From Haladaptatus caseinilyticus (GTDB taxonomy: Archaea; Halobacteriota; Halobacteria; Halobacteriales; Haladaptataceae): a stretch of DNA of 64,000 bases. The position numbers and the translations under genes are program-made. The stretch spans positions 124,001-188,000 of the forward strand of contig NZ_CP111041.1 in assembly GCF_026248685.1 (NCBI RefSeq), read 5' to 3'. This document shows, piece by piece, positions 26,267 to 34,370 of this stretch (position 1 is its first letter; each line of letters opens with the position of its first letter). The notes below the pieces were generated by a model. The model ran no database searches, had not been told where the DNA came from, and saw only the letters and a program-made list of their open reading frames with translations.

Positions 26267-26578
26267 ATGACCCGTGGTGAGCGAGAGCAGGGGATCGATT
26301 ACGGTCCACTTGACGAAGAACTCAAACAGCATGACTATCCGACGTCAGCCGACGACCTCGTCGATGAATACGGCGAATACGAAATCGATCACCAGAACGG
26401 AACGGAAACGCTCAAGGCCGTGTTTAGCCCATTAGTCGAGTCGGAGAATCAGGAATTCGATTCTGCTGATGAGGTTCGGCAAATGATACTTAATATGATC
26501 GGCTCCGAGGCAGTCGGTCGTGAAGGGTACAGTGATCGGGGATCCGAGCAAGTCGATAACGATCAAGAATCGCTCTAA
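26267..26578 (+). CDS. DUF5789 family protein, copy A
   Basis: 103 residues from ATG 26267. I prefer this start over 26258 because the upstream box CCAGAACC then lies 37 bp away, as it does in the paralogue at 30384. Sequence: EREQGIDYGPLDEELKQHDY, then LVDEYGEYEIDHQNGTETL and FDSADEVRQMILNMIGSEAV, the DUF2795-like fold of DUF5789. Function unknown. Confidence 0.75.
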   Translation: MTRGEREQGIDYGPLDEELKQHDYPTSADDLVDEYGEYEIDHQNGTETLKAVFSPLVESENQEFDSADEVRQMILNMIGSEAVGREGYSDRGSEQVDNDQESL

Positions 26579-26663
26579 CTTCTTGTCACCTATTATAGGC
26601 CAACATCATTATCTTCATGTTCAATACTATATTCACAAACCACTCGGAGATCAATCAATCACT

Positions 26664-27052
26664 TCAGTGATCGGCGGGCCCAAGGTGGAGCGAGGAGAAC
26701 ACGGTCGCTTCGACCTTCCGGAGATGCTCACCGACTGTCGTCTCGGAGGGTCCAGCCACCGCCGCGATTTCGTCGTGGTCACCTTGCGAGGTTCTTGGTA
26801 ATAGCCGAGCGTTATCGCCGCCTGGAGCACCTCCCGTTAACGTTCGGTCAGACGAGAAACGATGTGGCGGGGGGCGGGAGTGTATGTGCCGGTTCGTTCG
26901 ACCTCTATTCTGACACCCTCAGGTTGTTCGGAGAGCGCGTCGGTGAAGGCTGCTTCCGTCCCGATGTAAGTCACCCGGAGACCGCCGTCGGTAGTGCGTT
27001 CGATAGGCATATCGATTAGGTACGACGACTTCCGCCGGTCTTCCATGAGCAT
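26664..27052 (-). pseudogene. HTH_10 regulator relic with nonsense and frameshift
   Basis: From 27052: MLMEDRRKSSYLIDMPIERT, then VTYIGTEAAFTDALSE and RHIVSRLTER, then TAA where the family has Gln, then REVLQAAITLGYYQEPRKVT, a one-base shift, and DEIAAVAGPSETTVGEHLRK to a stop at 26664. The order (GAF-like end, then HTH_10) is right but the N-terminal half is missing. It abuts a SWIM fragment at its 5' end. Confidence 0.65.
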
Positions 27053-27055
27053 CCG

Positions 27056-27170
27056 AGTCAGTTACATCGTTGATGGAGACCACGTAGTGTTTGTCTGCGG
27101 GCTTGTCGTGACTATCATTGGTGACGTCAGCCATTCCGAGGGCATCAACATTGAAGGATGTTCACTCTAT
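27056..27170 (-). pseudogene. SWIM family relic, copy 5 (N-terminal part only)
   Basis: Reads FNVDALGMADVTNDSHDKPA, then DKHYVVSINDVTDSD and stops matching before the zinc-ligand region. The fusion point with the HTH_10 relic is near 27056. This fragment contains just the segment preceding the SWIM core. Confidence 0.55.
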
Positions 27171-27210
27171 AATTTTCAAGTAATCTCCCCATGGAGACCA
27201 ACATAGTATT

Positions 27211-27240
27211 ATCTCCCGGGATTAATACGGCTTGCATGTA
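27211..27240 (+). promoter_or_regulatory. ATCTCCCGGGAT upstream element
   Basis: ATCTCCCGGGATTAATACGG (27211-27230) followed by CTTGCATG. It lies 127 bp upstream of the DUF7835 gene at 27338. The core has the palindrome TCCCGGGA. Related elements stand at 20943 and 29664, before two other genes. Confidence 0.45.
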
Positions 27241-27337
27241 AAGCCCATACGTAAACGCGGTTCCAACTTGTTTATCTTTCTGTACTGAAGCGCAACTGAT
27301 TGGGATGCGTTGCAGCCCTCCAGAACTACCAAAAATC

Positions 27338-27541
27338 ATGGTTACTACAGCAACTACTGATAGTCAACCTGGCGAACGGTGCGAGAACTGCAATGCGATG
27401 ACGCCGCATGACGTAGCAATCGAGATTGTCACCGAGAGCGAAGAAAATTCAAATGCAGCGTTCTCTCGAGAGCCTTACCGCGTCACAGAGTGCCAGCAGT
27501 GTAGTACGACCACTAAACAGCGTGCAAACAACAGACAGTGA
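27338..27541 (+). CDS. DUF7835 putative zinc beta-ribbon protein, second copy
   Basis: 67 residues, very close to the 21070 product: CENCNAMTPHDVAIEIVTES, NSNAAFSREPYRV and TECQQCSTTTKQRAN. All four Cys are kept. It is followed by an intact DUF7563 gene 8 bp downstream, so the pair forms a short operon. Confidence 0.82.
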   Translation: MVTTATTDSQPGERCENCNAMTPHDVAIEIVTESEENSNAAFSREPYRVTECQQCSTTTKQRANNRQ

Positions 27542-27549
27542 GGGAGTGA

Positions 27550-27735
27550 ATGATGTCTAAGACAACTATTTCAAGCCAACCAGAGTCACGGATCGCAGAC
27601 ACTCGCTGTCAGAACTGCGGCAGCTTTGTGACTCGTGATTTTACACGTGTCTTCGGCAACAATCAAAACAGCGTTCATGGGTGTTTAGACTGCATGAATG
27701 GCACCGATGTGAAGAATGGCCAAGCAACCCATTGA
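27550..27735 (+). CDS. DUF7563 zinc-ribbon protein
   Basis: 61 residues. RCQNCGSFVTRDFTRVFG and GCLDCMNGTDVKNGQATH give two Cys-x-x-Cys pairs, the DUF7563 layout. Cotranscribed with the DUF7835 gene. Function unknown; such small zinc proteins are abundant in haloarchaea. Confidence 0.78.
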   Translation: MMSKTTISSQPESRIADTRCQNCGSFVTRDFTRVFGNNQNSVHGCLDCMNGTDVKNGQATH

Positions 27736-27759
27736 TAACACGTTATTTATAAATAAAAT

Positions 27760-28134
27760 ATGATATCTGGAAAAAAGACTGAAAATCTTAAAAGTGTCAC
27801 TAACGGAGAAACCAATGATCGACTTTCGGAAACGGAAATCGCTGAATTGCTCGAAAACCAGCGGCGACGGGTGATTCTTTCGTACTTACAGGTATGTGAC
27901 GGTCCAGTCGAAATTGAATCGCTGATCGAACACCTCACATACCAAGAGTTAGAGGAATGCTCGAGGGACAGATCAACTCGACTCTTCGAAGAGATTTCGG
28001 AGACAGTCTGGAGCGATCATTTGCCACTGCTCGCCGAGCACGATGTTATTAAGTACGATCGAGAGAGCCAAAAACTGCGCGGCTGGATCAATATCGGTCA
28101 GCTTACGCACCGCTTGCGAGAGTACGATACCTGA
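27760..28134 (+). CDS. DUF7344 family winged-helix protein
   Basis: 124 residues: IAELLENQRRRVILSYLQVC, a long linker, then VWSDHLPLLAEHDVIKYDRE and LTHRLREYD. The HLPLLAEHDVI stretch is the DUF7344 hallmark. It follows the zinc-ribbon pair by 24 bp, so it may share its transcript. Confidence 0.75.
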   Translation: MISGKKTENLKSVTNGETNDRLSETEIAELLENQRRRVILSYLQVCDGPVEIESLIEHLTYQELEECSRDRSTRLFEEISETVWSDHLPLLAEHDVIKYDRESQKLRGWINIGQLTHRLREYDT

Positions 28135-28501
28135 TTAGTATCGATAGACCTAGACACGAGTTGCGACGGTGTCTTATTCACTGCAGCAGAGGCCATGGGC
28201 AAAATCCGGCTACTTGTACGATGTGGAAGAAGTGATCCAACTGCTGTGTTCAGATGGTAGTTCTACTGTCCACCGAACTCTGTTGGTTGCAAGGAGCTTG
28301 AAGATTCAGCCGAGCTGAGCGTGACAGTTAGTAGTGGAATGAGTACGTGATCGTGGTCGGGATGCACGATTCGGGCATATTTCGCGCCGTGATCATGCGA
28401 AAGACCCATGGTTTGGTGACGCGATTGCCTGCATTCAACGCTTCCTCTCATTGTGGGAGACAAACACGCTCAGTTCTGTAATCGATACGTTTGAATTATT
28501 A
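28135..28501. other. Region with no supported gene
   Basis: 367 bp between the DUF7344 gene and the small minus-strand gene. Several stops in each frame; I see no recognisable fragment. Confidence 0.35.
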
Positions 28502-28711
28502 CTATCGACGGAGGTAGCAAGATGAAGAGAGCACTACTGGCTGCCTAAACGGATCAGTCTCGTCATAGAAACCCCACGATGGAGAGGTTACTTGATGCCC
28601 AGTCGCACGAAAATGCCGTATTGCACGCTGATTGACTTCATGCGATGAGTATTCGCGTGTACTCGTTTGCCACAGACATTCAACGCAACTGAGGATTCGT
28701 TCATCTGTCAT
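28502..28711 (-). CDS. Possible small zinc-finger protein
   Basis: 69 residues: ERILSCVECLWQTSTREYSS, then HEVNQRAIRHFRATGHQVTS. Cys-x-x-Cys followed by spaced His residues resembles a C2H2 finger as found in other short haloarchaeal proteins. The Arg-rich end is unusual, and the gene may be damaged at its 3' end. Confidence 0.45.
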   Translation of the reverse strand: MTDERILSCVECLWQTSTREYSSHEVNQRAIRHFRATGHQVTSPSWGFYDETDPFRQPVVLSSSCYLRR

Positions 28712-28946
28712 ACGCGCAGGTCAGAGATGAAGTCGGTTGATCAGCATGGTTGCTTTTCCAAGGGATTCATTTGGGCGCCCGTTTCGTTGGGTCATCGACT
28801 CCCTGGCCGATAATGGGCGTATTTTCAACAAGATCGCTATGATCTCGTCGGAGTAGTTTAGAGATTCTTTGTGTGAAACCCCAATCTTCTAGTTAGTTCG
28901 GCGATTTTCAGAAAAGGAGATACGGCCATGAGTGAGACCTGCTTTA

Positions 28947-29578
28947 ATGACTGGAACAATTGTAGAAGTGACTGCCCCCTGCCAAGCAATTTGCACTTGA
29001 GCATACGCTTGACGCGCTTGAGACAGTAACTTTTGGGGTTGAATAGATGGACGCCACCAATCGAGACAGCTTAATACCGTTCATTTGTATCGGTACAAGT
29101 GATCGAGACACGCTCGAAGCAGCGTTTAGCAGTGGTGAGAGCGTTGTTGACTTTCAACTTATTGCCGAGTTTGAGACCGAGTGTCTGTATCAACTCGAAT
29201 AGGTTGATCATATTGGCCACATAAGTCGGATCCAGTGGATGAGAAAGACGGTGCTTGCTGCAATCGGCCAAGAGGACACGTGGCATCTGCGCCTATTATT
29301 TGCTGACCATGATTCAATTACCCGGAGCATCAAGTATTGTGAAAAGAATGGGATTGACTTCGACATTGAGAATATCCATGAGTTCAGTGATGAACGGAGT
29401 GATTGATTTGGACTGACGGACTCTCAACAAAAGACACTCCAACACGCTGCCGATCGCGGGTATTACTCGGTCCCACGCGATATCACGGCAGAAGAGCTCG
29501 CCGACGAATTCGATGTCAGCCATTAAGCGCTCTCTGAACGATTGCGACGCGTGAAACCGCGGTACGCGAGCTATTCCT
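28947..29578 (+). pseudogene. HTH_10 regulator ruin, paralogue of 19119 and 31459
   Basis: From ATG 28947 it reads MTGTIVEVT, then frameshift and stops, DSLIPFICIGTSD, SVVDFQLIAEFETECLYQLE, stop, WHLRLLFADHDSITRSIKYC, IENIHEFSDERSD, TGA, FGLTDSQQKTLQHAADRGYY, SVPRDITAEELADEFDVSH, TAA and ALSERLRR. At least four in-frame stops and one frameshift. The remaining similarity to the 19119 product is high over the whole length. Confidence 0.8.
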
Positions 29579-29663
29579 AATTCGTCCTTTGGGGTAATTC
29601 GAGCGGGAATTCGCCCTAAAGGAGAGGTGCATATGCTCTGAGAGAGTTCGCTGAAACAGAGGA

Positions 29664-29690
29664 ATCTCCCGGGATAAAAGGGACTTGCAC
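29664..29690 (+). promoter_or_regulatory. ATCTCCCGGGAT element before the 29737 gene
   Basis: ATCTCCCGGGATAAAAGGG followed by ACTTGCAC. The first 12 bases are identical to the element at 27211, but here only 73 bp precede the start codon. Confidence 0.4.
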
Positions 29691-29736
29691 ATACAGCCCT
29701 GCTACTTTGCCGTCCAGCCGAGAAAATCAAAGTGTT

Positions 29737-30282
29737 ATGATCGGGTCTTCGCTGGGAAAACAGGTGGGTTACACCGTTGGCAAGAAAGCACTGAAAGCGG
29801 GGTATAAGCGCTATGGCATTCCTGGTGCGATTCTCACTGGGAGTGTAACCGCAGTCGGGTATGTTGTGGTTCGGCGCGCGCTCAAATCAAGCACCGAACG
29901 AAAGGACGTCGAATCCGCAATCAACGTCGAAGTGCTACGTTCGGAAGTGAAAGAGAACGGATTGAGTGCCATTACGAATCGACAAACGCTCGAAGCAGCG
30001 ATCAACGAAGACGAATTAGACACGAACGTCGAGATTGAAGATGTCAGGTCAGAGGCAACAGAAGAAGCCGAAGAGTTAGACGAGAATTTGCCCGAACACA
30101 ACGGGAGCAGTGAGGAGGCGGCGGCTGCGTCTTCGGATGCAAGTGCATCAACAGGGTCGCTCACCGATGAAACCGCAGATTCTTCCTCAGCAGCAGAACC
30201 AGCTGAGGCTGCTGGACCGACAGAAAATGACGATGTTCCCCCCAATTCGGATGAAGCTGAAGATGAGACCGACGGTTCGTAA
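29737..30282 (+). CDS. Acidic-tailed protein with a hydrophobic N-terminal segment
   Basis: 181 residues from ATG 29737. Residues 1-50 are basic and hydrophobic (KQVGYTVGKKALKAGYKRYG, then IPGAILTGSVTAVGYVVVRR), probably one membrane helix. The last 90 residues are low-complexity Glu/Ala/Ser. The layout suggests membrane anchoring with a disordered acidic tail. Family not recognised. Confidence 0.55.
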   Translation: MIGSSLGKQVGYTVGKKALKAGYKRYGIPGAILTGSVTAVGYVVVRRALKSSTERKDVESAINVEVLRSEVKENGLSAITNRQTLEAAINEDELDTNVEIEDVRSEATEEAEELDENLPEHNGSSEEAAAASSDASASTGSLTDETADSSSAAEPAEAAGPTENDDVPPNSDEAEDETDGS

Positions 30283-30383
30283 GTAGCTCTTTTTCTGTCT
30301 GAGGGAATGGGATATTCATTCAATTTCTGATGTAGTATTTTGCTGGCCAGAACCTCTTTTCATAGCCATCTCCTTGTGGTATC

Positions 30384-30695
30384 ATGAGCAACAACAATCG
30401 AGAGCAGGGAATCGACTATGGACAACTCAACGAGAAACTTGAGCAACTGGACTACCCGATATCAGCAGAGACGCTAATCGATGAATACGGTGAGTATGGA
30501 ATCGATCATCAAAACGGAACGAAGACGCTTCAAGAAGTGTTTGATCCACTCACCGAGTCTGACGGCCAGACATTTGATTCTGCTGATCAAGTCCGTCAAA
30601 TGATCCTCAACATGATCGGCTCTGATGCAGTGGGGCGTAAAGGATACAGTGATCGAGGGTCAGAACACGTGGACGACGAAGAGAAGTCACTCTAG
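30384..30695 (+). CDS. DUF5789 family protein, copy B
   Basis: 103 residues, closely similar to copy A: REQGIDYGQLNEKLEQLDYP, LIDEYGEYGIDHQNGTKTL and FDSADQVRQMILNMIGSDAV. The box CCAGAACC lies 37 bp before the start in both copies. Function unknown. Confidence 0.75.
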   Translation: MSNNNREQGIDYGQLNEKLEQLDYPISAETLIDEYGEYGIDHQNGTKTLQEVFDPLTESDGQTFDSADQVRQMILNMIGSDAVGRKGYSDRGSEHVDDEEKSL

Positions 30696-31089
30696 GTGCG
30701 TGAACTTCCACCAAGTTCTGCAGAGACACGGCGAGGAACAGGCGGTGAGATATTTACTTGTTTGCCGGCTCATCGATGACGTTCGTACTTGTTATTTCTC
30801 TCTGTCCAGCCCGTCACATGTGACGGAGACTGCTGTATCTGCGAGATATGTTGTCATGTATAATTCGTACCGTATCTTCTACTCTGGTTGTGTTACAGTG
30901 GAAAATAGAGCGATGAGATGTTGGTAGGAGTAACTAACCACTGCAGGGCTTATGTGAAGCAGGAGCGATAGAACTGACTCACTCGGAACACTGCAACACG
31001 CGAAAATCTTCCTCGTATCTATTGCTTGTCGCGAGAACTACTTAAACGAGAATTCAGTCAGTGGCTATCGTCCTCTTCAACATGGATTG
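30696..31089. other. Region with no supported gene
   Basis: 394 bp between DUF5789 copy B and the SprT-like fragment. An imperfect TAGT/ACTA palindrome-like stretch (gttggtaggagtaactaac) occurs near 30919-30937. Nothing else is recognised. Confidence 0.35.
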
Positions 31090-31386
31090 ACCCACGCGCT
31101 CATTACTGTTGTACTGTTTGGAGTTGCGAACTGTCTTCGAGCGTCGGTACCGGGCAACCCAACCACCGCAGCCCTCACAGACAGGCCACCAGTTTAGCGT
31201 GGTGAAGCGTTTGCAGTATTGGGTTGTGTCAAGGCGGTCCGTCCAGCAGGTGAATGTTGTGCCGTGAGCTGCGTCGCCGAACTCGTGGTACTGCCAAGCG
31301 CGAATGAGTTCGTGGCGAACGGTGGAGCTGAATTGTTGCCACCCGTGCTGTTCGTAGGCACTCCAGGTCAGCGCGATCGTGGTTTA
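31090..31386 (-). pseudogene. SprT-like zinc metallopeptidase fragment 1
   Basis: The minus strand reads TIALTWSAYEQHGWQQFSST, VRHELIRAWQYHEFGDAAHG, FTCWTDRLDTTQYCKRFT and VCEGCGGWVARYRRSKTV. This is the SprT pattern with the zinc helix followed by a zinc ribbon. The second His of HExxH is Arg here (HELIR), so it would be inactive. The N-terminal part is missing; no start. Confidence 0.7.
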
Positions 31387-31458
31387 AAATCGATTTCGAA
31401 TGACAGTGTTGCTGGTCGTTGGATGCTCACCGAGTTTATCCCTTTAGCTGACGAAGAG

Positions 31459-32145
31459 ATGGCTATGACGGGGACAGTGGTCGAAGTTGAGATTCCCATT
31501 AATGAGTTTGCGCTCCGACAAACCGTCTCTAAGTTCCCATCCATTGACTTTGAGATCGAACGAGCTGTCGCTCACGATGCTGATCGGGTAATGCCATTCA
31601 TCTGGGTACAGAGCGATGAAATCGATCGTGACGAATTTGAAACCGTTATTGGAAACGATCCAAGCCTAGAGCAGTTTGACCTGATTGCTGATTTAGACGA
31701 AGAATGGCTCTATCGAATGGAATGGATTACTGAAATCGAAGCCCTCATCCACATTCTCGTTGAAGAGCAGGGAACAATCCTCTCCGCGGTCGGTTCGCAA
31801 GCAGGGTGGAATCTTCGGATCTTGTTCGCAGACCGAGACGCGCTTTCCCGGACATTTGAGTACTGTAAAACCCAGGGATTAACATTCAACATCATAAACA
31901 TATATCAGTTTGAAGAAGGACGTGAGGGTCGGTTGGGACTAACAGAAGAACAACAAGACACTCTCATATCCGCGTTCGAGGCAGGCTATTTCGATATCCC
32001 ACGCGAGGCAAATGCAGAAAAGCTAGCTGCTGATCTCGGCATTTCTCATCAGGCGGTTTCTGAGCGCCTGCGACGTGGGTACGCCAATCTAATACAAAAC
32101 ACGCTCATTATCGGGGAGGGTGCTGGAAAAGAGCAGTCCAAATAG
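31459..32145 (+). CDS. HTH_10 (Bat-type) transcriptional regulator
   Basis: 228 residues from ATG 31459; the open frame upstream overlaps the SprT fragment and is not conserved. The GAF-like part has TGTVVEVEIPINEFALRQTV and VMPFIWVQSDE. The HTH_10 part is LGLTEEQQDTLISAFEAGYF, then DIPREANAEKLAADLGISHQ and AVSERLRRGYANL. Paralogue of 19119. It sits between a SprT fragment and a SWIM relic, perhaps inserted between them. Confidence 0.87.
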   Translation: MAMTGTVVEVEIPINEFALRQTVSKFPSIDFEIERAVAHDADRVMPFIWVQSDEIDRDEFETVIGNDPSLEQFDLIADLDEEWLYRMEWITEIEALIHILVEEQGTILSAVGSQAGWNLRILFADRDALSRTFEYCKTQGLTFNIINIYQFEEGREGRLGLTEEQQDTLISAFEAGYFDIPREANAEKLAADLGISHQAVSERLRRGYANLIQNTLIIGEGAGKEQSK

Positions 32146-32243
32146 AAATTTCTGTGCACCTTGTACAGCGGTCGAGTGCTCCGGTCGGTGAGATCCGAGA
32201 ACGTCAATTGGCGTGCCATGGATAAAAAAGACTGAAGCGGTGG

Positions 32244-32465
32244 TTAGTTCGGTAGTACCTTTCGTCCTGTCCGCGCGCACGGCCAGCACGCGAAACCATT
32301 GAGACCGTTGCAATTACAGTCTTCAGGTTTGGCATCGGTGTCGTCCTTCAAGGAGAAGGCGTCGTCGGTCACATCGACGAGGCCGACTATGTACTGGTGG
32401 ACTGGGGTGTTCTCGTGGGTCTTGTTATGCAGGCTGTCGATGACCAGCAGGATCCGGCCGACCAA
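32244..32465 (-). pseudogene. SWIM family relic, copy 6 (zinc core deleted)
   Basis: It reads KTHENTPVHQYIVGLVDVTD, then jumps to AFSLKDDTDAKPEDCNCNGL and FACWPCARTGRKVLPN. The whole CPHHVHRNAFCKH zinc segment is missing by an internal deletion. Its downstream flank (ccatggataaaa...gaag) is shared with copy 9 at 52.7 kb. Confidence 0.62.
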
Positions 32466-32500
32466 TATGATGACTCGCTCTAATCTTTATCTCAAAAGAA

Positions 32501-33931
32501 TCAGCCAAGACTCCCCTCCATTTCGAGTTCGATGAGACGGTTGAGTTCGACCGCGTATTCGATCGGGAGCTCTTCCGTGATGGGCTCAATGAAGCCACTC
32601 ACGATCATCTGTTTCGCGTCGTCGTCGTCCAACCCGCGACTCTGGAGGTAGAACACGTCCTCGTCGCCGATTTTACCGACCGTTGCCTCGTGAGCAACGT
32701 CAACACGATCTTCGTTGATTTCCATGTATGGCATGGTGTCCGACGTGGATTCGTTGTCGAACATCAGCGCGTCACATTCGACCGACGTACTCGAATCCAC
32801 CGCACCATCGCTGATGTGGACAAGACCACGGTAGTTCGTTCGGCCACCGTCCTTGCTGATGGATTTCGACTCGATGGTCGAGTTCGTTTTCGGCGCGTTG
32901 TGGTACACCTTCGCGCCGGTGTCGATGTTCTGACCTTTGCCAGCGAACGCGATGGAGATCTGATTTGCGCTCGCGCCACGTCCCTTCAGGATGGAACATG
33001 GGTAGAGCATGGTAGCTTTCGACCCCATGCTCCCCGACACCCATTCCATGCGGCCACCGGCTTCGACGATGGCGCGCTTGGTGTTCAGGTTGAACGTGTT
33101 CTTCGACCAGTTCTGCACGGTTGAATACTGGACGTGCGCGTCCTCATCCACGAATACTTCGACGCCGCCGGAGTGGAGGTTGTGACTGCCGTATTTCGGG
33201 GCAGAACAGCCCTCGATGTAGTGGACTTCGGAACCTTCCTCGGCGATGATGAGCGTGTGCTCGAACTGCCCCATCCCTTCTGAATTCATTCTGAAGTACG
33301 CCTGCACGGGCATTTCGACCGTTACATTCTCGGGGACGTAGACGAACGACCCGCCAGACCAAACGGCACCGTGAAGCGCCGCGAACTTGTTGTCGCTCGG
33401 CGGCACGCACTTCGTCATGAAGTACTCTTTCACGAGGTCTTCGTGTTCCTGGACGGCTTCGTCCATGTTGCAGAAGACGACGCCTTTCTCCTCCCACTGG
33501 TCCTGCATGTTCTGGTAGACGACTTCAGACTCATACTGGGCACCGACACCCGAAAGTGCCTTGCGCTCGGCTTCCGGAATACCAAGTTTCTCGAATGTGT
33601 TCTTGATGTCGTCCGGGAGGTCGTCCCAACTATCTGCACCCTCGCGCTTGTCGACATCCGGGCGAATATAAGGAATGATCTCTTCGACATCGAGTTGCGT
33701 CAAATCGGGCTGGCCGGGCCAGTCCGTCGGCAGGGGCATGTTCTGGTAGTGCTCCAACGCGCGGAGACGCCGCTGGAGCATCCATTCGGGTTCGTCTTTG
33801 TCCTCGCTGATGAGGCGGACGACCTCTTCGGTCAGTCCCTTATCGGATTTGACCGCGGCCCGCTGTTCTTTCTTGAACTCGAACCGTTCCTCTGTGTCTG
33901 TATCGCGTAGGTGATGCTGGTCTGAACTCAT
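32501..33931 (-). CDS. sufB: SufB, Fe-S cluster assembly scaffold
   Basis: 476 residues, full length. Family features: VFCNMDEAVQEHEDLVKEYF, NKFAALHGAVWSGGSFVYVP, EMPVQAYFRMNSEGMGQFEH, CSAPKYGSHNLHSGGVEVFV, NLNTKRAIVEAGGRMEWVSG, and the C-terminal VECDALMFDNESTSDTMPYM. The Cys near the end (SVECDALMFDN) and downstream Glu/His are the usual cluster residues. It stands alone, without sufC or sufD, between SWIM and SprT relics, and is GC-richer than its surroundings. A TATA-like ttttaaatat lies just upstream on the minus strand. Confidence 0.93.
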   Translation of the reverse strand: MSSDQHHLRDTDTEERFEFKKEQRAAVKSDKGLTEEVVRLISEDKDEPEWMLQRRLRALEHYQNMPLPTDWPGQPDLTQLDVEEIIPYIRPDVDKREGADSWDDLPDDIKNTFEKLGIPEAERKALSGVGAQYESEVVYQNMQDQWEEKGVVFCNMDEAVQEHEDLVKEYFMTKCVPPSDNKFAALHGAVWSGGSFVYVPENVTVEMPVQAYFRMNSEGMGQFEHTLIIAEEGSEVHYIEGCSAPKYGSHNLHSGGVEVFVDEDAHVQYSTVQNWSKNTFNLNTKRAIVEAGGRMEWVSGSMGSKATMLYPCSILKGRGASANQISIAFAGKGQNIDTGAKVYHNAPKTNSTIESKSISKDGGRTNYRGLVHISDGAVDSSTSVECDALMFDNESTSDTMPYMEINEDRVDVAHEATVGKIGDEDVFYLQSRGLDDDDAKQMIVSGFIEPITEELPIEYAVELNRLIELEMEGSLG

Positions 33932-34030
33932 ATTTAAAAGTGAGTGCTCTAGCCTGATGAGGCTGGTGGGTAAGTTAACGATAGACAGGAGTGTATATTG
34001 GGGTCCTCGTTGACCGTCCCCCGTCGGTCT

Positions 34031-34330
34031 TCATCGAATTTGAGGTGGTAGGTCGTCTTTTCTGCCGTTCATTGTGCGCGGTGAGACTGTCCACTCAATC
34101 ACCTCAATCGGCAACTCTGGAAAGTGTTCGGTGGCAACGTCTGCCGTGTGCTGTCGTGCTCGGTCGAGGATAGCCATCGGGGTCTCGGGTGTATCGTCGG
34201 TCGCATCCGTGCTTTCTGACAGCATTCGCTGGGCGATGATCTCAGAGAGTGTATTGGTTCCTGCCAGAGATAAGTCGACTGAGGTAAATGTCTGAATGAT
34301 ACGAGGGTATGTGTAAAGTGCCCATAGCAC
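34031..34330 (-). pseudogene. SprT-like fragment 2 (N-terminal part)
   Basis: Reads AQRMLSESTDATDDTPETPM, then LDRARQHTADVATEHFPELP and IEVIEWTVSPRTMNGRKD, the start of the SprT-like proteins seen at 52.5 kb. It ends before the zinc helix. The 99-codon frame is open, but the enzyme would lack its active site. Confidence 0.6.
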
Positions 34331-34370
34331 AGGGATTTAAACGTTGATTCCGATAGTTCACTCGGAAGCC

